Below, piece by piece: positions 45,904 through 57,420 of a DNA stretch of 64,000 nucleotides. Origin of the DNA: Papaver somniferum (lineage: Eukaryota > Streptophyta > Magnoliopsida > Ranunculales > Papaveraceae); NCBI RefSeq assembly GCF_003573695.1, contig NW_020621603.1, positions 18,773,116 through 18,837,115 on the forward strand, written 5' to 3'. The notes beneath the pieces were generated by a model. The model made no database searches, had not been told where the DNA came from, and saw nothing but the letters and a program-made list of their open reading frames with translations. How positions within the stretch are numbered: the first letter of the stretch is position 1; the number at the start of each line of letters is the position of its first letter. The position numbers were made by a program, and so were the translations under genes.

Positions 45904-48200
45904 TCGGCCCCCACATTTTCATAAAAAGGATTGCTTGCTGAAAATCATCTTTAAGGTGCTAATTCTAAAAGCACTATCAGGTCGTGCATTTATATCACAC
46001 ACCCCTATATTTTGATGAATTCATCATTATAACAACTCTGTTATATGACATACACCCTCACAATCCATACAATGGTTATGCAATCAGTATCCATGCTTCA
46101 TACTCATAAAAGAAATACAGTTTCTAATGAGTTCTTCACTGATCATGTGTATCAGACCCCTCAGTCTGAATTCACCCCTTCACATTCGGTTTGTTTCACA
46201 AGAATATATTAAGTACACTGTATACTTAATGTAACCCCAACCTATACCTTAGGGTTAATTATTTCTCTTATACATAAAGAGCTACAAATTTGTACTGTAA
46301 ATATTTTATCACTATAGATAAAATCAAGCACTGTTCAAATATTGCACCATCACCGAGTTTCTTAAACACAATGGATAGTTGTACAGTCTTATTTGGGAAG
46401 AAGACAAGGCTAGAACTGATTTGGTATTTAAACATCGCTTGTGACTATTGGAGTTTTGAATTGTATAAGTTATGTGACTGTGCAAACTGGGTACTTCCGG
46501 GAAGACGGGAACAAGTCTGGCGATATACTTTTCTATCATCCTAATGACTTATGGATGCAAATGCAATCCTTTAGTTATAAAGAAATCTGACTTAATAAAT
46601 TTGAACAGCTTTGTTTAAGTACGATCTTGTGGAGGGCTTGTGCCGTAAGGATTGGTGTGTGCATGTAGACACAGGTTCTACAAGACATAGATGTTCGGAC
46701 GGACGATTTCAATTCTACCTGTAAGTGTCGGTTGAATTTATCTTGGAATTTAAAATTGAAAAGTGTAATTTGAAAAGTCACGACCCTTCACAATCCAACC
46801 ATCTTGTGGAATCCTATGTTAGATTTGCTAGTATGGTTCGGATATGGTGATGACGCATGATCATGAATCTAGTAAAGATTCCGATTGAGTAGTTAATCAC
46901 TAAATAAAAGGAATTTCGTTTGGTCAAAAGTCTATTATTGAAGCCCATTAAAATCTTAATGGAAACAAATGGAAATAAAGTTGGAAGCGACCAGCTAATT
47001 CTAAATCACAAATTAAGCGAGTTTCTGTCAGTAAACAATCTAAGGCCAAGTGATTAGCCCTAGATTATAAACCACTCAAGAAAGTCTCTAAATTCTCAAA
47101 GTATTGTATGCGTACGGGGCAAGGCATCAGAAGAGACCTAAGGGTGTTGTTACTAATGGTCCATAAAGTCTATAGTAAACAACCAAATATTGTGCATTGT
47201 AGATTTTAGTTACTTTTGTCAACTATATTTTTGGGTGTTTCACAGTGATACTATTCTTTTAGAGAAACAGATCATTGTAGTATGTTTGGTAACTACTTCT
47301 GTCTGTTATTAAGGTCCATGGGAGAAGATTTTTAGATTAGTCTTCATGGAATTCAAACCAATAAATCATTTTGGAGAAGAAAATGATTGAGAACATCATG
47401 AGGACATGAATTGTATATGTCTATGGAATCTGGTTCCCCGAAATGCACATTACATACCAATATGTACCATTATCCATTGCTTTAGGATAATCTTCGTTAT
47501 CGATTTCGACAATAATACATCTCTAGTGTTATCTTCCTCATTTCATTACAATACTGTAATAATGGGCTTCATTTAATTTAATATTACAACTCCTGTTTAC
47601 TTAGTTACCAAAACGATAAAACAAGAGAAGAGAAACATAGAAAGAGATAACCAATCTAAACAAAATTTAAGAAAAATTACTTGGATGTATTGAGATGAGT
47701 AATCTCTTTACTTAAGACATTTAATGCCGTGTACATAATGTCGTTGCAGTATATGACATATGTCTTCAGCATAACAACACCTTTGGTGTTCTTCGCAGCA
47801 CTTCGAGGATCACCAAACGTCGAACTTAAATAGATGTAGCAAAAACTCTTCTTTAACTCTTGAAAACAATATGCAAACTATAAAATTCTAGTACTAATTA
47901 TGGCTCTAAAACACACTTTTGCAATGGAGAGTGGTTGGGGTTTATATAGATGCAAGGAGACTCTTTGAAAGATCTTTCCGTGAAGAGTCGCATCCTTTTG
48001 TGGAGAATCAGATCCCTTGAAAGAGTTTTAATTGAAATGGTTTATATGAATAGACACAACCCTTCAAAATTTAGTTGTAACTAACTTAATTTCTATTCAA
48101 ATTTTTCCAACAAAAGATCTTATAGCCGAATTTTCATGATATAAGATACATATCTTAATAATTGCATAGTGATGTAGAATAGGTGTGGCACCAAATTCGC
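45904..48200. other. Unassigned DNA between two LTR elements
   Basis: No gene, RNA or element could be named. Open frames are short and mirrored on both strands (for example around 46290-46544). The text directly right of the TSD (TCGGCCCCCACATTTTCATA) looks like the inverse of a polypurine tract, so the target of the gene-capturing element may itself have been a retroelement. A tentative LTR-like AT-rich stretch runs at 47640-48110. Confidence 0.4.
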
Positions 48201-48289
48201 CTATTTTCTCGAACTTCTTTTATGGGCTCAAACATTAAAAAAAAATGCGACCAAACATAAATCTATTTTACTTATTAAAAGAATGTCAT

Positions 48290-48485
48290 GTGAATTAAAA
48301 TAGGCTTATTAGTGAGTAGCTCATATTGTGCGGCCTAGAAATTTCTTAGTACCCACACTAGACTTCACGACACAAAATCTTGATTGTCCATAAAAAATTT
48401 AGGCGTGACTAAAAGTTTATATAGCCGTCACCCATGCCACTCTAACTGAACTCGTAGCTCGAAATATGCGTAAGAATCCAAAATT
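48290..48485 (+). repeat. Dispersed repeat, copy 1
   Basis: This stretch (CATGTGAATTAAAATAGGCT ... CACGACACAAAATCTTGATT ... GTAGCTCGAAATATGCG) reappears at about 56238-56510, and its last part also at 56175-56220, at roughly 80% identity. The two copies bracket the Sirevirus remnant that holds element 2, so they probably belong to the Sirevirus LTR/3' region or an older element around it. Confidence 0.6.
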
Positions 48486-48594
48486 TATTGGATTATTGTT
48501 TATAGGTTTTACTTATATTGTAAAAGAAGAATGTATTGTCTAAGGAAGAGAACATATCACCGTAGTATTGCTTCAAAGTTATGGTCCAATTGAA

Positions 48595-50100
48595 TGATAG
48601 ACGCATTTATGTGTCTAATTTGTCCTCAATGTTTCGTATTGTTGGTACTCGTTTTCGTCCTTACTATGGTCTTTTGTGTATTTTTAGGTATTTTTGGAAA
48701 ATAAATATTGTTGGAAAAATTGGCTCGAAAAATCACTCGGAACACCCCCGGAGGACACTTGCTATACGGAGCCCAGATTTTGTTAAGGGGCACCTCAATT
48801 ACTAAGGGGCACCCCCAAAAGGCAGCTGCTATTAACACCCCACAGCTGGTTAGGGGGACACCATCTTCTTCATTTGAAACTTAAAAATTGACGGGAAAAA
48901 TGTGGCAGCTCTCTGAGAATGTTTTGATCGAAATTTGAAGATTTTCTAGGTGGACTAAAGGGCTGAAACTTCATGGGTAGTTGTGATATGTCATAAAAGA
49001 GCTGGTATGGGTGTTTGTTTCGATCAAATTTGGCTGGAAAATCCGTGACAAGGAATCAGGGCAGCCCGTGCATGAGAAGAATAGTTCACGGGTTTTGGAA
49101 GATTTATGCGTGTTCTGCTCGTGTATGATGACTCTAGCAACACTCTAGACCGTGAAGAAGATAAATGAGGAGATTTTGCAGCTGTAGAAACACGTGAGAA
49201 GCTAAAACAGGAAAGAAAATATTCCCAGAATATTTTTCTTCACTGCCGAGTTTAATGAAAATTTGTGAGAGTTATGACGTGATATTTTGCTGTTGTTGAG
49301 TATATATAGGGTGAGGGGATCATAGAGAAGGGAGACGGACAGATTGGGAGAGAAAAAGAGCACCACAGAGCGAAAAAATCAAATTTGCAGAGCTGCCATT
49401 TCTGCTGCTGCAAAACTGAAGAACACGAAGAACGGACCTGCACCAGCAGTCGTTTTTGAACAGTGACAGCAACTCATTCTGTGGGTCGCAGTTTACAGGA
49501 AGACTTAAAAACGCAACAGCAACAGTAACGGCTCTTTGTAACGGTTTTTGCAACAGTTATAAGCGTTGAAAACCCGATTTTTATTATAATTCTCCCTTAT
49601 TCATCATTTGTAACCTTTTGAGCATAAATGAAATCAACTTTTGAGCGTGTTTCCAACATGATGAGCGGCTAATTCTCTCGTAACCAAGGCAATGGATGAA
49701 GCTATTCACACATGAACAATGGGTAACTATTTCATTTTCTCTAATATTTAATTATAATTCACTCAATCACTTCTTTTGCAGAGTTCTTAAAAGTTTACAT
49801 AATTTTCTTCATTAGTTGTGATTCAATTAGATAGGTTATGCTTTGGTTAGATAATCTATGCTTAGGGGATACAATTAATTTTTGAGAATATGTCTGATTA
49901 TTTGTGAATTAAGAAATAAAGGATTAAAAGGATAATTAGAGTTATGAAATATTTGACATCATTCATGTGTACTAGTGGATTCTAGTGTCTTGCTTATTTT
50001 CCAATCACCTGAAATCAATTTTGAGTTAAGTTTTCTATATTTTTAAGTTCTATTAAGTCTAGAATTCATTGCCTTCACAAGCCTCAACGAACTCTTTTCT
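48595..50100 (+). repeat. 5' LTR of element 2
   Basis: About 1.5 kb with TATATATAGG (49301-49310) as a likely TATA box, followed by a purine-rich leader (GAGAGAAAAAGAGCACCACA). The right edge is uncertain by about 10 bp because alignment with the 3' LTR stops at GAACTCTTT and the next text is unique before the PBS. Confidence 0.9.
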
Positions 50101-50106
50101 ATATTT

Positions 50107-50123
50107 TGGCGCCGCCGACGCGG
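50107..50123 (+). promoter_or_regulatory. Primer-binding site of element 2
   Basis: TGGCGCCGCCGACGCGG follows the LTR. TGGCGCC-type sites pair with the 3' end of a tRNA ending GGCGCCA and are typical for Athila/Tat Ty3 elements. Confidence 0.85.
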
Positions 50124-50562
50124 ATTTGTGCTTAGATAGAATTTTTAGTTTTTTTTTATTTCATTTGTTCTTTTTACGTTTCTTTGGGTGTGTCTTTGTA
50201 TTACAGGTTTGAAGTTGGATATTAAAGACTTGGAATCAAAGCTTAAAGCCAAAAGATAAGGAAAAAGACAAAGCAAAAAAAATAAAAATAAAAAAGAGCG
50301 AAAGAAAAATTTAAAAAAAAAAGAAGAGAGATTTTTTTTTGTAGAGACCTTCCATTTTTTGTAATTATTATTTTTTTATTTCTTTTCTTTTGCACTTTGT
50401 TTGGACTTTGGACTTGGACAATTTTTTTTTAAACCTTAAGGAAGGGTACATTAAATATAAAACTGTTTGCAGGGAAGGACGACGATTACAATATCGTCTC
50501 GGCCCCTCGGGTTCGCACATGACATAGGAATCGTGGCCCGAGTTGACTTCAGCGGTTCTGCG

Positions 50563-50618
50563 CCCGTCTGGTACGGGAGGTAAGCTTTCGAAACACCCGC
50601 GAATCCCCTGTCAGCGGG
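50563..50618 (+). promoter_or_regulatory. Twin GC-rich hairpins in the element 2 leader
   Basis: CCCGT (50563-50567) pairs with ACGGG (50573-50577), and CCCGC (50596-50600) with GCGGG (50614-50618), 19 bp apart in an AT-rich leader between PBS and ORF. The place fits an RNA packaging or dimerisation signal. I recall similar text in other plant LTR-element leaders, but this is not verified. Confidence 0.5.
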
Positions 50619-51171
50619 TTTATTGTATGCCTTAAGGTGAATATATGCTGAGGATTTGAATATGGTTGTTTTAATTTCCTAGTAAAGGGAAAGGCCTGGC
50701 CAAATTAAGATAAGGACTCGGATTTCATCACCGTTTCCTTCTTGCCCGCCTTAGGAAAACGAAACCAAACGCGAACCTAAGCTTAAAATTTTGACTAGAA
50801 CGAGACCTATAGGGTAACGAGCTTAATAGGAAAGTCGTCCGAAAAATATTGGTTACTCTTTTGAGCATACTTTGAAGTTCATGATGGTTTCTGCGAGTTG
50901 AATGCGTGACTGCGCCGCCTTATAATACCGGTGAGACCTTGGGTATCAAAGCTCCTCGCATCTTCCCTCGTCTGAATTCAACTTACTTAAACTCGGATTG
51001 ATTCCAGAGAGGTTTTCTCAGATTGTAACGAATTCCTTTTCGAAAGATTAGAAGCTGGTCTAGAAACAATCTAAGTGGAGCCATCATGCTTGTTGTTTGC
51101 TAGATTTTATAGGTTTGATTTGGTCGAGTCAGCCTTGTTTGTGATTGTGTAGAATTCCCTTGCAATTAAGA

Positions 51172-52866
51172 ATGTCGAACTGGTATGATAGAATCCAATA
51201 CAATGATTATCGACCTGAATTTGAATATGGACATCATCCTTTTTATGACCATGTTGGGAATAATGGTTGGGAACGCCATCCTTTGGAAGGATATGGGTCA
51301 TACCCTGGTGATCCCAATTACTATCCACACATGCATCAGTCTTACGAGCAAGAAGATTATAGTACTAGTTCTTCGTCTCTAGAGGATACAATCAAACTAT
51401 TGAAAAGTAGTCCTTTTTATGATCCCTTTGTTCCTATTCCTCCTTTAGAAGAGTCCCTTAGGAAGTTAGCTGAGTCGACGCGTAAGTTAGCTGAGATGAA
51501 TATTATAATTATAGACGAAAAAACTACAATAATGAGTGAACCTTCTTTAGAAGACCACCTCAAGCGGATAGCTGAGACGAACGAAAGAATTGCTCGAAAT
51601 TACTTGAATTTCCAATATAGTGTATCCAATAATACCCTTGAGAATGAAGATAGTTATTTACATAATCAAGATAACAAGGTTAGAATTGGTAGCACTACTT
51701 GTTTTGATGAGGTTCGATCTTTTTCATGTTATTATGATGAGGATAGTGTTGATGGAGAATCATACTTATGTAAGAATAGTGATCAGGAAATGGATACTCC
51801 AATTGAGCTTTACAATGATAATATTATATCTATTTCAAATCCAAATAATTTTAATAATTATTCACCTATTCAAAAGGACGAGGATTTGACTAGAGATACC
51901 CTCGTTTTAGACGATGTAGTATTTCCTGTTTACAAAGCCGATAATGATTTAGAGGAACGAGTTTATTCTGAGAATAATGTTTTAGAGTCTAGCGATTTAG
52001 AAACAATAGTCTTAGACGAAGAAGATGAACTCGTAGAGATTTTAAATATGAGTGAGGATGCATCACCTGAGTATAACCTAACAGAAGCAATTGACCATTT
52101 TCAGGATTCCGATGATCTAGAAATTAGGGAAATTGTAGTTAGTCTACCTAGAGACACACAAAACTCTAAGTTTGGGGGTGATTATCATTCTCCCTGTGCT
52201 TTATCTTTAACTCTTAGAAAGTTCCCTCGTGTAGGGCTTGACATTTGTGCCTCAACCATCGTACAAGATTATCTCCATACACGTTTTCCCGAACCTAATA
52301 ATGTCCAGAAAGAAGTTCAGTCATTAGAAACCCATCCTCTGGTTGATGTGGTTTGCCCAGGCTATGATACCCTTATTGACTTTGTTTTCCCACCAAATAG
52401 TTTTCTTCCAAATGTGGGAACGTTTATATTTCAAATGTGTCGAATATTTAGTTGTGAGACTAAACCTAAATGCTTTAGGAAATTAGAATCAACACATTTT
52501 CTTAAGAATGACTACTACCCTCACTATGGTCAATTTTGTAAGTCAAACCTGATTGACTTAGAGGATCCTCAATTATTTAGGTTATTATTATGTGCTTCTA
52601 AATTTTTATTTGAGTTTTTACAGACTCTAGGACCTAATAATTCGAATCTCACTTTTGAGGAGTTGCAGCCTAAAGAAATATATTTAGATCCTTTTATAGA
52701 ACCTGAACATGAACCACAATTAGATGTAGTTGTCTTAATCAGGAAACTAGGTAAGGGCATGCTAGTATTGTTCATTTTCTTGGTTTACTGCAGTTTTCTT
52801 TGGTCAGCTCTATTTGGTTTTGAAGACCCACAGTTATTCCGGCTACTATTATACTGTTCGAGCTGA
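51172..52866 (+). CDS. Intact 564-codon retroelement ORF of unknown function
   Basis: The start at 51172 (MSNWYDRIQYND) is preferred over an ATG 27 bp upstream because it aligns with the Tyr/Asn-rich start of the element 1 ORF. The N-terminal 60 residues are Tyr/His/Gly-rich. Two near-repeats follow (EESLRKLAESTRKLAEMN and LEDHLKRIAETNERIARN), coiled-coil-like. The middle is strongly acidic and includes NYSPIQKDED. The conserved block is VGLDICASTIVQDYLHTRFP near residue 360. The C-terminal third has a motif pair FEDPQLFRLLL / LEDPQLFRLLL near the end and about 60 residues earlier, and a hydrophobic segment LVLFIFLVYCSFLWSALFGF, a likely membrane anchor. No zinc knuckle, protease or polymerase motif exists. 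The hydrophobic C-terminus and the 3' neighbourhood suggest an Athila env-like origin; its place right after the leader could instead suggest gag. An unbroken frame this long in a non-autonomous element hints at selection or youth. Confidence 0.7.
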   Translation: MSNWYDRIQYNDYRPEFEYGHHPFYDHVGNNGWERHPLEGYGSYPGDPNYYPHMHQSYEQEDYSTSSSSLEDTIKLLKSSPFYDPFVPIPPLEESLRKLAESTRKLAEMNIIIIDEKTTIMSEPSLEDHLKRIAETNERIARNYLNFQYSVSNNTLENEDSYLHNQDNKVRIGSTTCFDEVRSFSCYYDEDSVDGESYLCKNSDQEMDTPIELYNDNIISISNPNNFNNYSPIQKDEDLTRDTLVLDDVVFPVYKADNDLEERVYSENNVLESSDLETIVLDEEDELVEILNMSEDASPEYNLTEAIDHFQDSDDLEIREIVVSLPRDTQNSKFGGDYHSPCALSLTLRKFPRVGLDICASTIVQDYLHTRFPEPNNVQKEVQSLETHPLVDVVCPGYDTLIDFVFPPNSFLPNVGTFIFQMCRIFSCETKPKCFRKLESTHFLKNDYYPHYGQFCKSNLIDLEDPQLFRLLLCASKFLFEFLQTLGPNNSNLTFEELQPKEIYLDPFIEPEHEPQLDVVVLIRKLGKGMLVLFIFLVYCSFLWSALFGFEDPQLFRLLLYCSS

Positions 52867-52881
52867 CTAATCCTTTCCTAA

Positions 52882-53056
52882 GTCTGGCTGAAGACTTTAA
52901 ACATAGCACTTCTTGGGAGGTAACCCATGCTCATGCAACATGGTAATATCTTTCCTTAACTCTTTTTCTTCAAGTGGTAACAGTTTCTCCTTGTTCATGC
53001 TTTTAATTTTATCTTTAGAACATCGAGGACAATGTTAGATTTAAGTTTGGGGGTGG
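52882..53056 (+). promoter_or_regulatory. Conserved 3' blocks of element 2
   Basis: Just after the ORF stop lies GTCTGGCTGAAGACTTTAAA ... TTGGGAGGTAACCC (52882-52925), and at 53024-53056 CATCGAGGACAATGTTAGAT followed by TTAAGTTTGGGGGTG. Both have counterparts in element 1 (23496, 23641). From memory, GGGAGGCAACCC and GAGGACAATG...AAGTTTGGGGG occur behind env-like genes of many plant Athila elements. Confidence 0.65.
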
Positions 53057-53059
53057 GGA

Positions 53060-54278
53060 AGAACTTTTTAGTTGCACTTTTGAAACTTCTAGCGTCACAT
53101 GGTACCCGGTTAGCTAAGTTTACATACTGTTTCTCACCGAAAAGATAGAAATTGGAATGTTAGGGATAACAACCTTTTGAGACATTAGAGAAAAAAACAT
53201 TGAGATCCTTGAAATTCAGGAGAGAACTTGTTCCTTTTAGAGGGTAACCGTGATGGACCTAACCATACATGATGGAAAGGCAAGTAGGTCAGGAAATGCC
53301 AGAAAGACAAAGCAACCTCACAATGTAGTCTTAGTTACTGGATTGCGACTCTCTCTCAGTAGAAACTTATCATCATCAACAAGCGGAGCGACATCAAAAT
53401 CTATGAAGAAAGTTGAAGACGTTTTAGGTTTAGAAGCAACAATAGAAAAGAATAATTCAAAAATCAAAGTTGAAGTTATAAGAGCAAATGATATAAGTTG
53501 TTAGAATCCATGATACCAAGACATCACAAGTTGCGAAGGTCCAAGTTTTGAAAGTCCTTTTCTCATGACCATGTAAATTGTTGTCTTGTAATTTTTGTTT
53601 CCAACAAAAAAAATGAAAAAATGAAAAAAAAAATGAAAAATGAAAAAAATCATCGTTACGTTTTGTTCAATAAGGTCACAGGGAAGTAGAAATTTATAAG
53701 TCAAGCAAGAAATCAAATAGAAGAGTTAATTGTCAAGGTTTTATGAGGTTCGATAGTTTATCATCAACAGTTGAAGACCGAAGAGGACGTTGTTTCTACT
53801 GAGCACTATGAGAGAGTCGAAGAAAGATACATTTGGTTGTTTTGTTAGTCCGCTTCCCATCTGGCACAAGATATTTCTAGCACTGGTTCAACTGATCACA
53901 CGTAATTAGTCCAGCTGTGTAGCAGATGTCCCTCTCATCTTTATCTCTCTCCTAATCTTATCCAGTTGTAAAGCAGCGGACGCATCTTACAATGTTTATC
54001 TAGCTGTGTAGCGGATATCTCTTTATCTAGCAGTGTTGCGGATGTGTCTCCCCTTTTCTTCAGTCAGCTTTAGAGCTGGCACCTTTAATTTCTCTGGCAT
54101 TCTAGTTACTTGGAGATAGGTTGAGAATATGTATGTCCTCATAACTCTTTGGATACTTGTGACCTATTAGAAGTCATGGTTTTGTGGGTACACCTCTGGT
54201 AAACCCTCCCAAGATTAACTCGGTTTTATTTTTATTAGTTTTGCTCGAGGACTAGCAAATAATAAGTTTGAGAGTATT
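53060..54278 (+). other. 3' untranslated interior of element 2
   Basis: Non-coding. It shares blocks with element 1: CATCATCATCAACAAG.GGAGCGACATCAAAAT (53366 and 24210), CATCAACAGTTGAAGACCGAAG (53761 and 25591), CCTCATA.CTCTTTGGAT (54140 and 26080) and TTTGCTCGAGGACTA (54240 and 26278). An A-rich low-complexity stretch at 53605-53650 is the position where element 1 carries its nested non-LTR fragment. Confidence 0.75.
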
Positions 54279-55791
54279 TGATAGACGCATTTATGTGTCT
54301 AATTTGTCCTGAATGTTTCGTATTGTTGGTACTCGTTTTCGTCCTTATTATGGTTTTTTGTGTATTTTTAGGTATTTTTGGAAAATAAATATTGTTGGGA
54401 AAATCGGCTCGAAAAATCACTCGGAACACCCCCGGAGGACACTTGCTATACGGAGCCCAGATTTGGTTAAGGGGCACCTCAATTACTAAGAGGCACCCCA
54501 AAAAGGCAGCTTCTATTCGCACCCCACAGCTGGTTAGGGGGACACCATCTTCTTCATTTGAAACTTAAAAATTGGCAGGAAAAATGTGGCAGCTCTCTGA
54601 GAATGTTTCGGTCGAAATTTGAAGATGTTCTAGGAGGACTAAAGGGCTGAAACTTCATGGGTAGTTGTGATATGTCATAAAAAAGCTGGTATGGGTGTTT
54701 GTTTCGATCAAATTTGGCTGGAAAATCCGTGACAAGGAATCAGAGCAGCCCGTGCATGAGAAGAATAGTTCACGGGTTTTGGAAGATTTATGCGTGTTCT
54801 GCTCGTGTATGATGACTCTAGCAACACTCTAGACCGTGAAGAAGATAAATGAGGAGATTTTGCATCTGTAGAAACACGTGAGAAGCTAAACGGGGAAGAA
54901 AATATTCCCAGAATATTTTTCTTCACTGCCGAGTTTAATGAAAATTTGTGAGAGTTATGGCGTGATATTTTGCTGCTGTTGAGTATATATAGGGTGAGGG
55001 GGTCATAGAGAAGGGAAACAGAGAAATTGGGAGAGAAAAAGAGCACCACAGAGCGAAAAATCAAATTTGCAGAGCTGCCATTTCTGCTGCTGCAAAACTG
55101 AAGAACACGAAGAACGGACCTGCACCAGCAGTCGTTTTTGAACAGTGACAGCAACTCATTCTGTGGGTCGCAGTTTACAGGCATACTTAAAAACGCAACA
55201 ACAACAGTAACGGCTCTTTGTAACGGTTTTTGCAACATTTATAAGCGTTGAAAACCCGATTTTTATTATAATTCTCCCTTATTCATCATTTGTAACCCTT
55301 TGAGCATAAATGAAATCAACTTTTGAGCGTGTTTCCAACATGATGAGCGGATAATTCTCTCGTAACCAAGGCAATGGATGAAGCTATTCACACATGAACA
55401 ATGGGTAACTATTTCATTTTCTCTAATATTTAATTATAATTCACTCAATCACTGCTTTTGCAGAGTTCTTAAGAGTTTACATAATTTTCTTCATTAGTTG
55501 TGATTCAATTAGATAGGTTATGCTTTGGTTAGATAATCTATGCTTAGGGGATATAATTAATTTTTGAGAATATGTTTGATTATTTGTGGATTAAGAAATA
55601 AAGGATTAAAAGGATAATTAGAGTTATGAAACATTTGACATCATTCATGTGTAACAGTGGATTCTAGTGTCTTGGTTATTTTCCAATCACCTGAAATCAA
55701 TTTTGAGTTAAGTTTTCTATATTTTTAAGTTCTATTAAGTTTAGAATTCATTGCCTTCACAAGCCTCAACGAACTCTTTACTACAACAACA
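54279..55791 (+). repeat. 3' LTR of element 2
   Basis: 1513 bp, starts TGATAGACGC after AAGTTTGAGAGTATT, ends ACAACAACA, then TSD TTGAA. A TATATATAGG box lies near 54985. Confidence 0.93.
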
Positions 55792-56237
55792 TTGAAAATA
55801 CCATCATTGAACTTTGAGGAAGGTAACAATACTATATATGTTTCTGTATAACACCAATGAGTAGAGTGGTTACCTTGTTCCGACAAAGCTCTTTTTGAGT
55901 ATTCTCATAAGTTGTTATCGTTACAGATCTTCAACAACAAAGGTGCTAAATGAACACATGAAGAACCATAGAAGAATATGAAGTACGAAGAATTCAATAT
56001 GTTTGTTGAAAAACCAAGGAAATCAACCATATTGGATTGTGAGCTGAAAAGTTTATTTATTTTGAATCCGTATGTATTGAATAGTTTTGTCACTTGACAA
56101 AGCGGGACATCGTTAGAGCACTGCTCGGTTGAACCCCACAAGTTTTGTTGCCTCAAGTTTGTTGTCCATTCAAACTTGACTCGTAGCCCGAAATATGCAC
56201 TAGAATCCAAAATTTATATGTAAAAATTAGATAATTA

Positions 56238-56510
56238 CCATGTGAATCAAAATAGGTTTAGTCACCAAAAATTGGAGAATACCGAGAAAATCATGTTGTG
56301 ATCCGAGAATTATTTCGTGACTCAAGATTTCTTTTGTAACCCGAAACTATCTTGTCCATAATAATTCGTATAATTTGACCTAGAAATTCCTTGGTGACTC
56401 AGACTAGGCTTTGCGACACAAAATCTTGATCGTCCATAAAATTTTCGGGCGTGATTAAAAGTCTATAATATAGCCAGCCATGCCGCTCAAACTGGACTCT
56501 TAGCTCAAAC
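56238..56510 (+). repeat. Dispersed repeat, copy 2
   Basis: Partner of 48290-48485 (shared CGACACAAAATCTTGATCGT, CCATGCCGCTCAAACTGGAC-type text). A further partial copy of its end (CGTAGCCCGAAATATGC) precedes it at about 56180, so copies are arranged head to tail here. Confidence 0.6.
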
Positions 56511-56519
56511 TGTAATTAG

Positions 56520-57380
56520 TGCTCCAAGAACGGGACTATACAGTGTGACGAAATCTCCACAAATTTGGTTTGATGGCGCAAAATGGCCCTCATGGTGTAG
56601 AATACCCAGTCCAAACGCCAATCTTTAGGAAATTCCAGGTTTCAACCGTGCCAAAACGTGCCAAAACGTATGGCCCCAAACTAGTAGTAAATAAATATAC
56701 GGGTGAAAAGCAAAAAACAAGATAAAAGCATTTTAGGTCAGGGTGTGTAAACTTGGGGATCGTCGTCTCTCTCAAAGTCTAAGCTGCTTTTCGTTCAAAA
56801 ATCATCCCTGCTACTTCAATGGCTGGAAAGCAAATGATCATCTACTACTGTTATTATCTTATTAACGGATCTAATTGATGATGCAAATCCTAAATTAAGT
56901 TATTTGCGAAGGATTTCATTTTATGAAACGCTATCTATGTCGTTCAATTTTTTGTCGTTAGTTTCGATATGAAACCCTATTTTTGTCTTTAGTTGCAATT
57001 TGAAACCCTAAGCTGGATTTGTAGTGGTTTTAATGAGAAAGAAAAATTGATTAAGAATTATAGCCGAATTAGTGGAGCATATTAGACTAAATTTGACCAA
57101 AAGGTGAAATTCCAAATCATTGCCACTTTTGATATATGTAGTCTGTGTTTGAACTACAGTTTTTCTCCTTGCTGATATTTTTCCTGTGCTTCCTTTATTT
57201 TGACCTCTTTAAACCTGTATGTTACCTTCAGTAGCATAAAATTATATTGCAATGATGAGAGCTCAATATTCACATTTAATCTTAAGACATTTCCTGCAAC
57301 TTCCATTGTAAACATGTCTAGTTGAAGGTAGCAGCTTCAACTAGCTGGTAGGTAGAGAAATTAGGCTGCCGGTTGCTCTT
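56520..57380. other. Unassigned DNA, possible promoter/intron of a small gene
   Basis: No gene could be named. AAACCCTAA-type telo-boxes occur (TTGAAACCCTAAGC near 56990 and GAAACCCTAT nearby), a motif frequent in the 5' regions of plant housekeeping genes. Together with the acceptor-like site at 57420 this could be the 5' part of a host gene, but no earlier exon is recognised. Confidence 0.35.
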
Positions 57381-57420
57381 GTGCTGATTTTCTCACACCT
57401 GCGTGCACTATGGTTTACAG

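Larger units (their letters stand above)
48595..55791 (+). mobile_element. Complete non-autonomous Athila-like LTR retrotransposon (element 2)
   Basis: LTRs begin TGATAGACGCATTTATGTGT (48595 and 54279); the 3' LTR ends ACTACAACAACA at 55791, and TTGAA flanks the element on both sides (48590-48594, 55792-55796). The PBS is TGGCGCCGCCGACGCGG, followed by a leader with two GC-rich hairpins and one long intact ORF (51172-52866). Two conserved 3' blocks and a final purine-rich AGTTTGAGAGTATT sit before the 3' LTR. No protease, RT, RNase H or integrase is present. Layout, PBS and ORF make it a sister of element 1. LTR identity is about 96% by eye, lower in the first 250 bp, so it is fairly young. 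The 5' LTR seems to lack the last dozen bases found in the 3' LTR. Confidence 0.93.
48541..56165 (+). mobile_element. Sirevirus 3' remnant split by element 2
   Basis: Bases 48541-48594 (TAAGGAAGAGAACATATCAC...) match 17148-17200 of the first Sirevirus, just after its polypurine tract. After element 2 the match resumes at 55797 and runs through ACAGATCTTCAACAACAA and TTGACAAAGCGGGAC to an LTR start (CGTTAGAGCACTGCTCGG, 56111 onward). Only non-coding 3' sequence remains. This homology provides an empty-site model for the element 2 insertion. Confidence 0.7.

Noticed and set aside
51145..51171. Upstream ATG of the element 2 ORF as the start
   Set aside because: The first nine residues have no counterpart in element 1; the ATG at 51172 is the better start, though this is not proven.
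55770..55805. Alternative right end and TSD of element 2 at a second TTGAA (ACCATCATTGAAC)
   Set aside because: ACAACAACA followed by TTGAA gives a CA-ending LTR directly against the TSD; the second TTGAA would add non-LTR bases.
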